A stretch of DNA of 64,000 nucleotides from Streptomyces alboniger (GCF_008704395.1 NZ_CP023695.1:4278001-4342000); one strand, 5' to 3'; counted from the stretch's first letter, positions 33,966-42,267 are shown. The notes: a model not told the origin generated them from the sequence alone. A program made the numbers and translations.

Positions 33966-34946
33966 TCAGGCAGGGGTGACCGTCTGCTCGCGCAGAACGA
34001 AGTCGGGGTCGACCTGGGCGGCCAGGTCGGCACCCGTCCGTTCGTTGCCCCAGCTCTGCGCGTTCTTCAGGTGGAAGTGGACCATCTGGCGGGTGTAGCG
34101 CTCCCAGTCCCGTCGCTCGTACGAGGCATCGACGGTGTCCTGAAGTACGCGCAGGGAGCGGCGGTTCTCCTCTTCCAGGTGCTCGAAGCGGGGCGGGTGG
34201 CCCTTCTCCATGGCGCGCACCCAGTCCGAGTGCCCGACGGTCACCAGGAGGTCGTCGCCGACCTGTTCGCGCAGGAAGTCGACGTCGTCCTGGCCCTGCA
34301 CCTTGTTGCCGACGACCTTGAGGTCGACGCCGAAGTCGCGGGCGTACTCCTTGTACTGGCGATAGACGGAGACCCCCTTCCTCGTCGGCTCGGCCACCAG
34401 GAACGTCATGTCGAAGCGCGTGAACATCCCGGAGGCGAAGGAGTCCGAGCCGGCGGTCATGTCCACGACCGCGTACTCATCGCGGCCGTCGACGAGGTGG
34501 TTCAGGCACAGCTCCACCGCTCCGGTCTTGGAGTGGTAGCAGGCCACACCGAGGTCGGCTTCGGTGAACGGCCCGGTGACCATCAAACGCACGGTGGCGC
34601 CGTCGAGTTCCAGGGGCCGGGCGCACGCGTCGTACACGGGGTTGTCCTCGCGGACCCGCAGCAGCCGCGAGCCCTCGCCCGGGGGTGTCGTCTTGATCAT
34701 GGTGTCGGCGGAGGCGATCCGCGGATTGGTGCCGCGCAGATAGTCCTTGATCAGGGACAGGTGGGCGCCGAGGGCGGGCAGCCGGGTGGCGTCCGCCTCG
34801 TCGAGGCCCAGCGCGGGGCCCAGGTGCTGGTTGATGTCGGCGTCCACCGCGATGACAGGGGCGCCGGTGGCGGCGAGGTGGCGGATGAAGAGCGAGGACA
34901 GCGTGGTCTTGCCGCTGCCGCCCTTCCCCACGAAAGCGATTTTCAT
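33966..34946 (-). CDS. CooC/MinD-type P-loop ATPase
   Basis: The 326-aa protein starts MKIAFVGKGGSGKTTLSSLF with the deviant Walker A KGGSGKTT at residues 8-15, followed by VIAVDADINQHLGPALGL and YAVVDMTAGSDSFASGMF. These are features of CooC-like nickel-insertion and other SIMIBI maturation ATPases. The ATG at 34946 fits the motif spacing better than the one at 34952. No nickel enzyme is near it, so the client is unknown. It is divergent from the Fic-like gene with about 100 bp between, and the two may act together. Confidence 0.85.
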   Translation of the reverse strand: MKIAFVGKGGSGKTTLSSLFIRHLAATGAPVIAVDADINQHLGPALGLDEADATRLPALGAHLSLIKDYLRGTNPRIASADTMIKTTPPGEGSRLLRVREDNPVYDACARPLELDGATVRLMVTGPFTEADLGVACYHSKTGAVELCLNHLVDGRDEYAVVDMTAGSDSFASGMFTRFDMTFLVAEPTRKGVSVYRQYKEYARDFGVDLKVVGNKVQGQDDVDFLREQVGDDLLVTVGHSDWVRAMEKGHPPRFEHLEEENRRSLRVLQDTVDASYERRDWERYTRQMVHFHLKNAQSWGNERTGADLAAQVDPDFVLREQTVTPA

Positions 34947-35047
34947 AACCACATAGCGTAGTGGGTTCCTTACGTGCGGTACTCGTTCCGCGTGAAGAAG
35001 ACCACTCCTTCGTGGAGTGGGCGCGCGGAGTACGTAGGGTCGTACTC

Positions 35048-35863
35048 ATGAGTACGACATCCGATCCGCTCGTGGCCCTGGGGGCGCTCCCCGGCGTTGC
35101 CGACTCCGTGGACTCCGTGCGCAAGGCGGTGGACCGGGTCTACGGGCACCGGATCATGCGGCGCCGAAGCAACGAGATCACCTCCGAGGCGGCGCTGCGC
35201 GGCGCCCGTGGCTCCGCCGCGCTCTCCGGGGCCGAGTGGGCCCTCGAGGAGGTGCGCCGGCGCAGCGACTTCAGCGGTGACGGTGAGGCGCGCACGGTCG
35301 GCGGGGCCCTGCGGCTGACCGCGGAGGCCGGGCAACTCCTGTCCATCTGGCGGCAGTCGCCGCTGCGGGTCCTCGCGAGGCTGCACCTGGTCGCGGCGGC
35401 CGACTCGGTCGAGGCCGCGGGGCGCCCGTGGCTGGCGGGCGAGCCCGTCGAGGAGCCGCTGATCGAGCTTCCGCTGCCGGACGCGGACGAGGTGGCGGGG
35501 CGCCTGGAAGGCCTGTCGCGGCTGATCAGCGCGGGCAGCTCGGCGCCCGCCCTGGTGACGGCGGCCGTGGTCCACGGCGAACTGCTCAGTCTGCGGCCCT
35601 TCGCCTCGCACAACGGCCTGGTCGCGCGGGCCGCCGAGCGCATCGTCCTGGTGGGCAGCGGCCTCGACCCGAAGTCGATCTGCCCGGCGGAGGCGGGGCA
35701 CGCGGAGCTGGGCCGGGCGGCCTACGTGGCGGCCCTGGACGGCTACGCGTCGGGCACGCCGGACGGCATGGCGGCCTGGATCGCCCACTGCGGCAAGGCC
35801 GTTGAGCTGGGCGTCAGGGAGTCGACCGCGGTCTGCGAGGCGCTTCAGCGCGGAGCGGCATAG
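35048..35863 (+). CDS. Fic-like protein with degenerate catalytic loop
   Basis: The 271-aa protein starts at ATG 35048. The helical region around residue 180-200 (HGELLSLRPFASHNGLVARA) corresponds to the Fic core H-P-F-x-D/E-G-N-G-R-x-x-R, but the catalytic histidine is Arg, the D/E is replaced, and only N-G and the final Arg remain. AMP-transfer activity is therefore doubtful, and it may be an adaptor-like Fic relative. There is no signal peptide. The 3' end carries a duplicated 20-bp tract across the stop. It lies divergent from the CooC-type ATPase. Confidence 0.75.
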   Translation: MSTTSDPLVALGALPGVADSVDSVRKAVDRVYGHRIMRRRSNEITSEAALRGARGSAALSGAEWALEEVRRRSDFSGDGEARTVGGALRLTAEAGQLLSIWRQSPLRVLARLHLVAAADSVEAAGRPWLAGEPVEEPLIELPLPDADEVAGRLEGLSRLISAGSSAPALVTAAVVHGELLSLRPFASHNGLVARAAERIVLVGSGLDPKSICPAEAGHAELGRAAYVAALDGYASGTPDGMAAWIAHCGKAVELGVRESTAVCEALQRGAA

Positions 35864-35895
35864 GAGCTTCAGCGCGGAGCGGCATGGCGCTTCAG
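35842..35895. repeat. Tandem duplication across the stop codon of the Fic-like gene
   Basis: GCTTCAGCGCGGAGCGGCAT occurs at 35842-35861, spanning the last codons and the first base of the stop, and again at 35866-35885, with a partial third copy (GCGCTTCAG) at 35887-35895. The copy period is 24 bp. Confidence 0.9.
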
Positions 35896-36261
35896 TAAGC
35901 AGTGGGGTGGCCCGAACAGGGTTGCGGCGGTACGGAATTCCGTACCGCCGCTGGCATGTTCACCGGGTTACCAAGCGTCCTCGAAATGTTGCCCATCAGG
36001 TCGGGAACTTGGCCCGTCACCTGGTGCGGCTGGCCCGTAATCGACGGGTCGACGTCGCGTGGGTGCCCAGTGTTCATGCTCGGTCCGTGGGGCCGTGGTT
36101 GCGTTTTAAGGTAATCCTCTCGGATGTCCTTGGTCTCGCGGGCCGTTGACTCCTTTGTACTCCAGTCCTGGGGCAAGCGGTAGTCCTGGCCGTACTTCTT
36201 TACTTTTGGGTTCAAACAGGTGCGAATGGGGCGCAGGGGGCGCCCTTGGCAACAGTGCTGG
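35864..36261. other. Intergenic stretch between Fic-like and HAD genes
   Basis: A 398-bp gap containing the duplication described above, a strong palindrome at 35924-35951, and a 107-codon minus-strand frame (TTG 36215 to 35892) without a ribosome binding site, which I do not accept as a gene. No other feature is seen. Confidence 0.6.
35924..35951. terminator. 28-bp perfect palindrome, likely terminator
   Basis: GCGGCGGTACGGAATTCCGT plus ACCGCCGC is a perfect 28-bp palindrome with centre GAATTC. RNA from it would form a 13-bp stem with a tiny loop. It lies 61 bp past the Fic-like stop. It may end transcripts from either side. A protein-binding palindrome is an alternative. Confidence 0.65.
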
Positions 36262-37086
36262 TCAGCTCGCCGCCGCGCGCCGCCGGCTCGCGAACCAGAC
36301 GAGACCCGCGGTGGCCGCCGCGGCGCCCACCGCGGCGGCCGCTACGAGGGCGGGCCGGGGTGGGGCGGGCAGGCGCTGCTTGAGCCGCACGGGGCGGTGG
36401 AAGTCGAGGATCGGCCACGCGCGCGTGAGGGCCTCTTTCCGCAGGGCGCGGTCGGGGTTGACGGCGAAGGGGTGTCCCACGGACTGGAGCATGGGCAGAT
36501 CGGTCGCCGAGTCGCTGTAGGCATAGCAGCGGTCGAGGTCGTACCCCTCCGACCTGGCCAGCTCCTTGATCGCCTCGGCCTTGGTGGGGCCGTACGCGTA
36601 GTACTCCACCTCGCCGGTGAAGCAGCCGTCGTCCCCGACCACCATGCGGGTCGCCACCACGCGGTCCGCGCCGAGGAGTTCGCCGATCGGCTCGACGACC
36701 TCGGCGCCCGAGGTGGAGACGATGACGACGTCGCGGCCCGCGGTGTGGTGCTCCTCGATGAGGGAGGCGGCCTCGTCGTAGATGATCGGGTCGATCAGAT
36801 CGTGCAGGGTCTCGGCGACGATTTCTTTGACCTGTCGTACGTTCCAGCCGCGGCACAGCGCGGACAGGTACTCACGCATCCGCTCCATCTGGTCGTGGTC
36901 GGCGCCGCCCGCCAGGAAGACGAACTGCGCGTACGCGGTGCGCAGCACCGCCCTGCGGTTGATCAGGCCGCCTTGGTAGAACGACTTGCTGAACGTGAGC
37001 GTGCTCGACTTCGCAATGACCGTCTTGTCCAGGTCAAAGAAGGCGGCCGTGCGAGGCAAGGAGTGGTTTTCCACAGGCTTGAGCAT
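36262..37086 (-). CDS. HAD-IB family hydrolase with C-terminal membrane anchor
   Basis: The 274-aa protein starts MLKPVENHSLPRTAAFFDLD, with the catalytic D-L-D motif at residues 18-20, the VIVSTSGAEVV motif II, and the SDSATDLPMLQSVG motif IV. This is the complete set for a HAD-IB phosphatase of the phosphoserine-phosphatase or lysophosphatidate type. A C-terminal hydrophobic helix (ALVAAAAVGAAAATAGLVW) followed by RRR suggests a tail anchor in the membrane. The substrate is unknown. It faces away from the 6C RNA and the Tad operon; mycobacteria keep the same neighbours (Rv3661 and ssd, recalled). Confidence 0.87.
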   Translation of the reverse strand: MLKPVENHSLPRTAAFFDLDKTVIAKSSTLTFSKSFYQGGLINRRAVLRTAYAQFVFLAGGADHDQMERMREYLSALCRGWNVRQVKEIVAETLHDLIDPIIYDEAASLIEEHHTAGRDVVIVSTSGAEVVEPIGELLGADRVVATRMVVGDDGCFTGEVEYYAYGPTKAEAIKELARSEGYDLDRCYAYSDSATDLPMLQSVGHPFAVNPDRALRKEALTRAWPILDFHRPVRLKQRLPAPPRPALVAAAAVGAAAATAGLVWFASRRRAAAS

Positions 37087-37159
37087 AGGCGCCCACCATT
37101 CGGCGTAAGCTGAGGCGCGTGGGTTTGCCTGAGAAGGCTCTCGGGTACACCATGGAAGT

Positions 37160-37260
37160 CACGGATCGTTCGCGACCGTGCTAACCCGGTCTGGCTCCTC
37201 CCCCCCCCGAGTCGGACCGTGGGGACGACCCCCGCTCTCCCCCCCGGCGGGGGTCGTCGC
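37160..37260 (+). ncRNA. 6C RNA (small RNA with two C-rich hairpin loops)
   Basis: Two strong hairpins occur back to back. The first pairs CGGTCTGGCTC (37187-37197) with GAGTCGGACCG (37209-37219) around a loop of 9 to 10 C (37198-37208). The second pairs GACGACCCCCGC (37224-37235) with GCGGGGGTCGTC (37247-37258) around a C-rich loop. Two stem-loops with at least six C in each loop define the actinobacterial 6C RNA. The location between a HAD phosphatase and an Ssd/TadZ gene matches the mycobacterial 6C sRNA (B11) locus as I recall it. The 5' end is estimated from a weak TTGCCT (37125) and TACACC (37146) promoter-like pair and may be off by tens of bases. Confidence 0.8.
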
Positions 37261-37663
37261 ATGTCCGGATGGGTTTTTGAGCCCTCCGTCGATCATCTTC
37301 CGGCCCTCAGGTCCCTCTCTCCGCCCTCTTGGCATTCTTGAGGTCTGCCCAAGATCCGTCACTGTGTGTAGTCGTCGCGCTGCTCTGCGGAAGCCCTCGG
37401 GAAGTCGGCGGAAGGTGCTGGGAAGTCGAGGCGAAGGTGGCGCGAAGCCGACGTGAAGCCGATGCGATGTCACTGGTTCGAGTGACCGAAATATTCACAG
37501 CCATCGCCTTGTCCACAGTTATTGACCAAGATCCACAAGATTTCCCGGATCGCTGCACGCTGATTCTGCTCGTTCTGCTCGCGAAGTTCATGGCCGGATT
37601 GCTTTGCCAGGTTCTTCGCCCCTTGCGGAACGCGGCATTCACAGGAGCTTGTGCGCGAGGGGG
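37261..37663. other. Intergenic region upstream of the Tad operon
   Basis: About 400 bp with no gene I would accept, although a 112-codon frame on the plus strand (37329-37667) is open. It is locally richer in A/T around 37480-37580, as expected of promoter DNA, and holds a DnaA-box-like site at 37509. It must contain the promoter of the Ssd-TadABC operon. Confidence 0.5.
37509..37517 (+). promoter_or_regulatory. DnaA-box-like sequence
   Basis: TTGTCCACA is the classical Streptomyces DnaA box. A degenerate second match (GATCCACAA) follows at 37530-37538 in the same orientation. A single box is not an origin, but it may affect transcription of the operon that starts 150 bp downstream. Confidence 0.45.
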
Positions 37664-38794
37664 ATGAAGATCGTGGGTGGACTGATTTCGCAGTGCGGGG
37701 CCGCGCCGACTGACGGACGGCAGGGTGGACCGCTGATCCTCACGGAGGATGTGGATCTCCTCGATGACCTGCTGCGGCTGTGCGCGGCGGCAGGGGCCCG
37801 GCCCGAGGTGCACCACGGCGGGCCCGACCGCGGAGGGGGATGGGACTCGGCTCCGCTCGTCCTGGTGGGCGACGACGCGGCGGAGCGGCTGCGCGGGGCC
37901 GCGCGGCGGCGCGGGGTCGTGCTGGTCGGGCGGGATCAGGACGATCCCGGGGTCTGGCAGCGGGCGGTGGAGATCGGCGCCGACCATGTGCTGCTCCTGC
38001 CCGACGGCGAGCAGTGGCTGGTGGAGCGCATCGCCGACGTGGCCGAGGGCGTGGGGCGGCCCGCGCTCACCGTCGGGGTCATCGGGGGGCGAGGCGGGGC
38101 CGGGGCCTCCACTCTGGCCTGCTCCCTCGCCATCTCGGCGGCCCGCGCGGGACGGCGCACGATGCTCGTCGACGCCGACCCGCTGGGCGGCGGCCTGGAT
38201 GTCCTCCTGGGGGGCGAGACGGCCGAAGGCCTGCGCTGGCCGGCCTTCGCCGCGTCGCGGGGCAGGGTCGGCGGAGGAGCGCTGGAGGAGTCACTTCCGG
38301 AGCTGCACGCCCTGCGGGTCCTGAGCTGGGACCGCGGTGACGTGGTGACGGTCGCGCCGGAAGCCGTCCGTGCCGTCGTCTCGGCGGCCCGCAGGCGCGG
38401 CGGGGTGGTCGTCGTGGACCTGCCGCGCCGGGTGGACGAGGCGGTCGCGGAGGCACTGGCGCAGGTCGACCTCGGCCTGCTGGTGGTGCCGCCCGAGCTG
38501 CGCGCGGTGGCGGGGGCGCGGCGAGTGGCGTCGGCGGCCGGTCTGGTACTGCGCGACGTGCGCGTGGTGGTCCCGGCAGGCGTGGGCGCGCCGGGCCTCG
38601 GCACGCTCGACCCGGAGGAGGTCGCGGGGCTGCTCGGGCTGCCGCTGGTCGGAGAAGTGCCCTGGGAGCCGGGGCTCCGTGTGGCGCAGGCGGCTGGGGT
38701 GCCGCCCGGTGGCGCCGCGCGCGGCCCGCTGGCGCGATTCTGCGCCGAGTTCTGGGACCGGGTGCCGGCCGACACCCTCGGAGGGGGCGTATGA
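37664..38794 (+). CDS. Septum-site/TadZ-like protein (Ssd type)
   Basis: This 376-aa protein is a CpaE/TadZ-like ATPase. Residues of roughly 15-130 form an unusual N-terminal receiver-like domain (LLDDLLRLCAAAGARPEVHH; VLLLPDGEQWLVERIADV). The P-loop-like ATPase begins at LTVGVIGGRGGAGASTLACS, where G-G-R-G-G-A-G-A-S-T lacks the Walker A lysine found in MinD. LVDADPLGGGLDVLLGG follows. Without the lysine, ATP binding may be weak, as in TadZ/CpaE. Start ATG 37664 with GAGGGGG upstream. It probably places the Tad pilus machine, and its mycobacterial homologue (Rv3660c) affects septum formation (recalled). It overlaps tadA by 4 bp. Confidence 0.85.
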   Translation: MKIVGGLISQCGAAPTDGRQGGPLILTEDVDLLDDLLRLCAAAGARPEVHHGGPDRGGGWDSAPLVLVGDDAAERLRGAARRRGVVLVGRDQDDPGVWQRAVEIGADHVLLLPDGEQWLVERIADVAEGVGRPALTVGVIGGRGGAGASTLACSLAISAARAGRRTMLVDADPLGGGLDVLLGGETAEGLRWPAFAASRGRVGGGALEESLPELHALRVLSWDRGDVVTVAPEAVRAVVSAARRRGGVVVVDLPRRVDEAVAEALAQVDLGLLVVPPELRAVAGARRVASAAGLVLRDVRVVVPAGVGAPGLGTLDPEEVAGLLGLPLVGEVPWEPGLRVAQAAGVPPGGAARGPLARFCAEFWDRVPADTLGGGV

Positions 38795-39966
38795 GCGCGG
38801 TCGTGGGGGCGCGGATGCTGGACGGGGTGCGCCAGTGGCTCGCGGAGAACGGCACGGAGCCGACCCCGGCGCGGGTCGCCGAGGCGCTGCGGGCGCAGGG
38901 CCGGGTCCTCGGGGACACCGAAGTGCTCGGAGCCGCCGCCCAGTTGCGTTCGGAGCTGGTCGGCGCGGGGCCCCTGGAGCCATTGCTCGCGGACGCCTCC
39001 GTGACCGATGTGCTGGTTTCCGCGCCGGACAAGGTCTGGGTGGACCGGGGCGGCGGCCTAGAGCTGACGGGGGTCACGTTCCGGGACGCGGCCGCGCTGC
39101 GGCGCCTCGCACAGCGCCTGGCGGCCGTCGCGGGGCGGCGCCTGGACGACGCGAGGCCCTGGGTGGACGCGCGCCTCCCGGACGGCACCCGGCTGCACGC
39201 CGTGCTGCCACCGGTCGCCGTGGGCTCCACCTGCCTCTCCCTGCGGGTCGTGCGGCCCCGCGCCTTCACCCTCGCGGAGCTGGCCGACGCGGGGACGGTG
39301 CCGCCCGGCGGCGACCGGGTGCTGCGGGCGCTGCTCGACGCCCGTCTGTCCTTCCTGATCAGCGGGGGCACGGGCACCGGCAAGACGACCTTGCTGAGCG
39401 CGCTGCTCGGCCTGGTCGGCCCGAAGGAGCGGATCGTACTGGCCGAGGACTCCACGGAGTTGAGGCCCGAGCACCCCCACGTAGTCCGGCTGGAGTCCCG
39501 CCCCGCGAACCAGGAGGGGGCCGGCCTCGTCGGGCTGGACGACCTGGTGCGCCAGGCATTGCGGATGCGTCCTGATCGGCTGGTCGTCGGCGAGGTGCGG
39601 GGAGCCGAGGTGATCCATCTGCTGGCGGCGCTGAACACGGGCCATGAGGGCGGTTGCGGCACGGTGCATGCCAATGCCGCAGGGGACGTGCCCGCCCGCC
39701 TGGAGGCCCTGGGCACCGCCGCCGGTCTCGACCGGGCCGCCCTGCACAGTCAGTTGGCGGCCGCGCTGTCCGTGGTGATCCATCTCGTACGCGACAGGGC
39801 GGGCCGCCGCCGCATCGCCGAGGTGCATGTGCTGGAGCGCGCAGCGTCGGGCCTGGTGGTGACGGTGCCCGCACTGCGGTGGGGCAAGGAGGCGTTCACC
39901 GAGGGGCCCGGGTGGGGGCGGCTGAGCGCGCTTCTGGAGGGCGGGGCCCGGGGTGGTGCGGTGTGA
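38791..39966 (+). CDS. tadA: Tad/CpaF family secretion ATPase TadA
   Basis: The 391-aa protein is a complete type II/IV secretion ATPase. It has an N-terminal helical domain, then Walker A LISGGTGTGKTTLLSALLG near residue 195, the acidic/Asp box VLAEDSTELRPEHPHVVRLE, Walker B-type RPDRLVVGEVRGAEVI and the His box GHEGGCGTVHANAA. It would power assembly of Flp-type pili by ATP hydrolysis at the membrane base. The start overlaps the Ssd-like gene by 4 bp and the stop overlaps tadB (GTGTGA at 39961-39966). The missing parts of the locus here are a prepilin peptidase and an outer secretin, which Gram-positive Tad loci do not need. Confidence 0.93.
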   Translation: MSAVVGARMLDGVRQWLAENGTEPTPARVAEALRAQGRVLGDTEVLGAAAQLRSELVGAGPLEPLLADASVTDVLVSAPDKVWVDRGGGLELTGVTFRDAAALRRLAQRLAAVAGRRLDDARPWVDARLPDGTRLHAVLPPVAVGSTCLSLRVVRPRAFTLAELADAGTVPPGGDRVLRALLDARLSFLISGGTGTGKTTLLSALLGLVGPKERIVLAEDSTELRPEHPHVVRLESRPANQEGAGLVGLDDLVRQALRMRPDRLVVGEVRGAEVIHLLAALNTGHEGGCGTVHANAAGDVPARLEALGTAAGLDRAALHSQLAAALSVVIHLVRDRAGRRRIAEVHVLERAASGLVVTVPALRWGKEAFTEGPGWGRLSALLEGGARGGAV

Positions 39967-40838
39967 GTACGTCGATGTGGGCGGCGGCCGTGTGCGCGGG
40001 GAGCGCGGCCTGGCTGATGGACGGTCGCGACCGCACTGCCCAGCGGATCCGGTCGGTGCTCGGGGCCGGGGTGCCCGAGAGGGCGGGTGGCGGCTCCTGG
40101 CGGCGGGCGGTCGCCGCTGGGCGGGCTCGGGTGCGGCATGAGTGGTGGTGCCTGGCGGCAGGGGCGGTGGTGGCGCTCCTCGGGGAGTCGCCGTTGCCGC
40201 TGGTCGCGGGCACGGCGGGAGTGCCGTTGGCGGGGCGTGTGCGGCGGGCCAGGGACACGCGCCGGGAGCGCGAGCGGCGCGGCGACGCGGTGATCGCGCT
40301 GTGCGGGGCGCTCGCGGGCGAGGTGCGGGCGGGGCGGCAGCCGGGGGAGGCACTGCGGGTGGCCCTCGATGGCAGTACCCGCGGGGGAGACGGGTCCGGG
40401 GGCGACGGGGCCGGTGAGGGTCGGAGTGCCGTGCTGGCGGCGGCGCGGTTCGGCGGGGATGTGCCGGGGGCGTTCGGTGAGGCGGCGCGGGAGCCGGGGG
40501 CGGAGGGGCTTTTGGGGCTGGCCGCGTGCTGGCGGGTGGCGGTGGACCGCGGTGCGGGACTGGCGGCGGGCCTTGAGCGGCTGGAGGGCGCGCTGCGCTC
40601 GGAGCGCGACCAGCGGGCGGACCTGCGCGCCCAGTTGGCGGGCGCCCGGTCGACAGCCGTGATGCTCGCGGGGCTTCCGGTGCTCGGGCTGCTGATGGGC
40701 AGCGCGCTGGGAGCGGAGCCGTTGCGGGTGCTGCTGCACACGGGAGCGGGTCTCGGCTGCTTGGCGGCGGGCGGGGTGCTTGAGGGCGTCGGGGTGTGGT
40801 GGGCGCTGCGGATCGTTCGAGGAGCGGAGGGGCGATGA
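39963..40838 (+). CDS. Tad pilus membrane protein TadB (type II secretion F-like)
   Basis: The 291-aa protein starts at GTG 39963, overlapping the tadA stop (GTGA). It contains hydrophobic stretches near residue 5-17, 60-80 (WWCLAAGAVVALLGESPLPL) and at the C-terminus (STAVMLAGLPVLGLLMGSAL and LGCLAAGGVLEGVGVWWALR), with the T2SSF-type segment GDAVIALCGALAGEVRAGR and LGLAACWRVAVDRGAGLAAG between them. It is the inner-membrane platform for pilus assembly. A run of Gly, Asp and Ser near residue 140-150 is a low-complexity insertion. It overlaps tadC by 4 bp. Confidence 0.85.
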   Translation: MSTSMWAAAVCAGSAAWLMDGRDRTAQRIRSVLGAGVPERAGGGSWRRAVAAGRARVRHEWWCLAAGAVVALLGESPLPLVAGTAGVPLAGRVRRARDTRRERERRGDAVIALCGALAGEVRAGRQPGEALRVALDGSTRGGDGSGGDGAGEGRSAVLAAARFGGDVPGAFGEAAREPGAEGLLGLAACWRVAVDRGAGLAAGLERLEGALRSERDQRADLRAQLAGARSTAVMLAGLPVLGLLMGSALGAEPLRVLLHTGAGLGCLAAGGVLEGVGVWWALRIVRGAEGR

Positions 40839-41620
40839 GTTCTGTCCACAGGCTGGGGGTGGCCGTGTGGGGAGTCGCGGCCGTGCTCTGGCTGGCTCTG
40901 GTCGTGCTGGCCGCGCGGCGCGAGAGGGCGCTGCGGCGGAGGGCCGGACAGCTGCTGGCTGTGGAGCGGCCGGACGTGCGGCGCGGGGAGCGGTGGTCGG
41001 GCCTGCGTGACAGAGCGCGCGCCTGGCTACCGGTCGCAGGGGTGGCGAGCGCGGCTTACGCCCTGGTGGGCGGAGTCCTCGGGCTCGCTGCGGGGGCGGT
41101 TATCGGCTACGGCACATGGCACTGGCGGCGAACCCACGCACCGCCCCGCACGCCGAAGGCAGCTGGCGAGGAGGCCGACGGGGTACGCCAACTACCGCTT
41201 GCCGCCGACCTCTTGGCGGCCTGCGTGACTGCTGGAGCGACGCCTGTCGCAGCGGCCCGAGCCGTCGGGGAGTCGCTGCGAGACCCGGTGGGCGAGAGCC
41301 TCGCGCGAGGAGCCGCGGAAGTGCGACTGGGCAGCGAACCAGCTGACGCATGGCGGCAGTTGGAGGCGATACCGGGCGCTGCCCCGCTGGCCGGGCTCCT
41401 GGAGCGCTCCGGCGACTCCGGAGCCCCCGCCGCGGAACCGGTGGCCCGCCTCGCCGCGGACGCCCGTTCCGCGCGGGCCCGGGCGGCCACGGCGAAGGCG
41501 AGAAGGGCGGCGGTCCTGATGACCGCGCCGGTGGGCCTGTGCTTCCTTCCGGCATTCGTCGCGGTCGGTGTCCTGCCGGTGCTGATCGGACTGGCAGAAG
41601 GCCTGCTGAGTACGGACTGA
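40835..41620 (+). CDS. Tad pilus membrane protein TadC (type II secretion F-like)
   Basis: The 261-aa protein starts at ATG 40835, with a 4-bp overlap on tadB. It opens with VWGVAAVLWLALVVLAARRE, has a second hydrophobic segment (VAGVASAAYALVGGVLGLAA), then the T2SSF core QLPLAADLLAACVTAGATPV and the C-terminal helices VLMTAPVGLCFLPAFVAVGV. It should pair with TadB in the assembly platform. No catalytic motif is expected. Its stop is followed by 70 bp and then the pilin-like gene. Confidence 0.85.
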   Translation: MSSVHRLGVAVWGVAAVLWLALVVLAARRERALRRRAGQLLAVERPDVRRGERWSGLRDRARAWLPVAGVASAAYALVGGVLGLAAGAVIGYGTWHWRRTHAPPRTPKAAGEEADGVRQLPLAADLLAACVTAGATPVAAARAVGESLRDPVGESLARGAAEVRLGSEPADAWRQLEAIPGAAPLAGLLERSGDSGAPAAEPVARLAADARSARARAATAKARRAAVLMTAPVGLCFLPAFVAVGVLPVLIGLAEGLLSTD

Positions 41621-41690
41621 AGTCGAGCCGGACAACCGCTGCGGCCACCAGGGCCGCGGCACAAGGCACGAAGAAACCACGGGGGTTGAC

Positions 41691-41894
41691 ATGCAACTGA
41701 GCAAATACACACGAGCGCTGCTTCGGCGGACTCTCGCGAAGGACAGGGACGCGGGGATGGTCACGTCCGAGTACGCGATGGGGCTGATCGCGGCGGTGGG
41801 GTTCGCCGGACTGCTCTACAAGGTGGTGACGAGCGGCCAGGTCAGGGCGGCTTTGCAGGCACTGGTGGAGAAGGCACTCCATGCGCCGTTCTGA
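41691..41894 (+). CDS. DUF4244 protein, Flp-type pilin-like
   Basis: The 67-aa protein has a basic N-terminal part ending RDAGMVTSEYAMGLIAAVGF, in which the G-M-V-T-S-E-Y segment and the hydrophobic helix after it match Flp prepilins (Glu at position +5 of the mature form). It is likely to be the major Flp pilin. A DUF4244 assignment follows from this pattern and its place after TadC. The stop overlaps the next gene (41881-41894). Confidence 0.85.
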   Translation: MQLSKYTRALLRRTLAKDRDAGMVTSEYAMGLIAAVGFAGLLYKVVTSGQVRAALQALVEKALHAPF

Positions 41895-42267
41895 TCGGGG
41901 CCCGAGGTCGCAGGCGGGGGACCGGGGGTTCGTGACGGCGGAGGCGGCCGTGGTGCTGCCGACGCTGGTCCTGTTCGCCATGGCACTGGTCTGGACGTTG
42001 CTGGCCGCGTGCGCGCAGATCCAGTGCGTGGACGCAGCGAGGGCAGGGGCTCGCGCGGCGGCGCGGCAGGACCCGGAGGCGGTGGCCGTGGCGGAGGCAC
42101 GGCAGGCGGCACCGCGTGGAGCGCGTGTGTCGGTGCGGCGGGACGGTGACCTGGTGCGGGTCGAGGTGGTCGCGGAGGCGCCCGGCCCGAGGGCACTGGG
42201 TCTCGGCCTGCGGCTGCGGTCGGAGGCGGTGGCGTTGGCGGAGGAGACGGTGGGGGTGGGCGTATGA
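41881..42267 (+). CDS. TadE-family minor pilin
   Basis: The 128-aa protein starts with basic residues, then DRGFVTAEAAVVLPTLVLFA and a single hydrophobic helix running on to LVWTLLAACAQ, which is the TadE-type signal: Gly-Phe, then a Glu at +5 and a helix. The C-terminal part is a small beta-rich domain (GARVSVRRDGDLVRVEVVAE). It would be a minor pilin or pseudopilin of the Flp pilus. It overlaps the upstream pilin by 14 bp and the next gene by 4 bp. Confidence 0.86.
   Translation: MRRSDRGPRSQAGDRGFVTAEAAVVLPTLVLFAMALVWTLLAACAQIQCVDAARAGARAAARQDPEAVAVAEARQAAPRGARVSVRRDGDLVRVEVVAEAPGPRALGLGLRLRSEAVALAEETVGVGV

Noticed and set aside
35892..36215. A 107-codon minus-strand frame between the Fic-like and HAD genes
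   Set aside because: It starts with TTG, lacks a ribosome binding site, has lower GC in third positions and spans a perfect palindrome that is more likely a terminator. It is not excluded.
37329..37667. 112-codon plus-strand frame upstream of the Ssd-like gene
   Set aside because: No ribosome binding site, poor coding pattern and overlap with the true start of the next gene.
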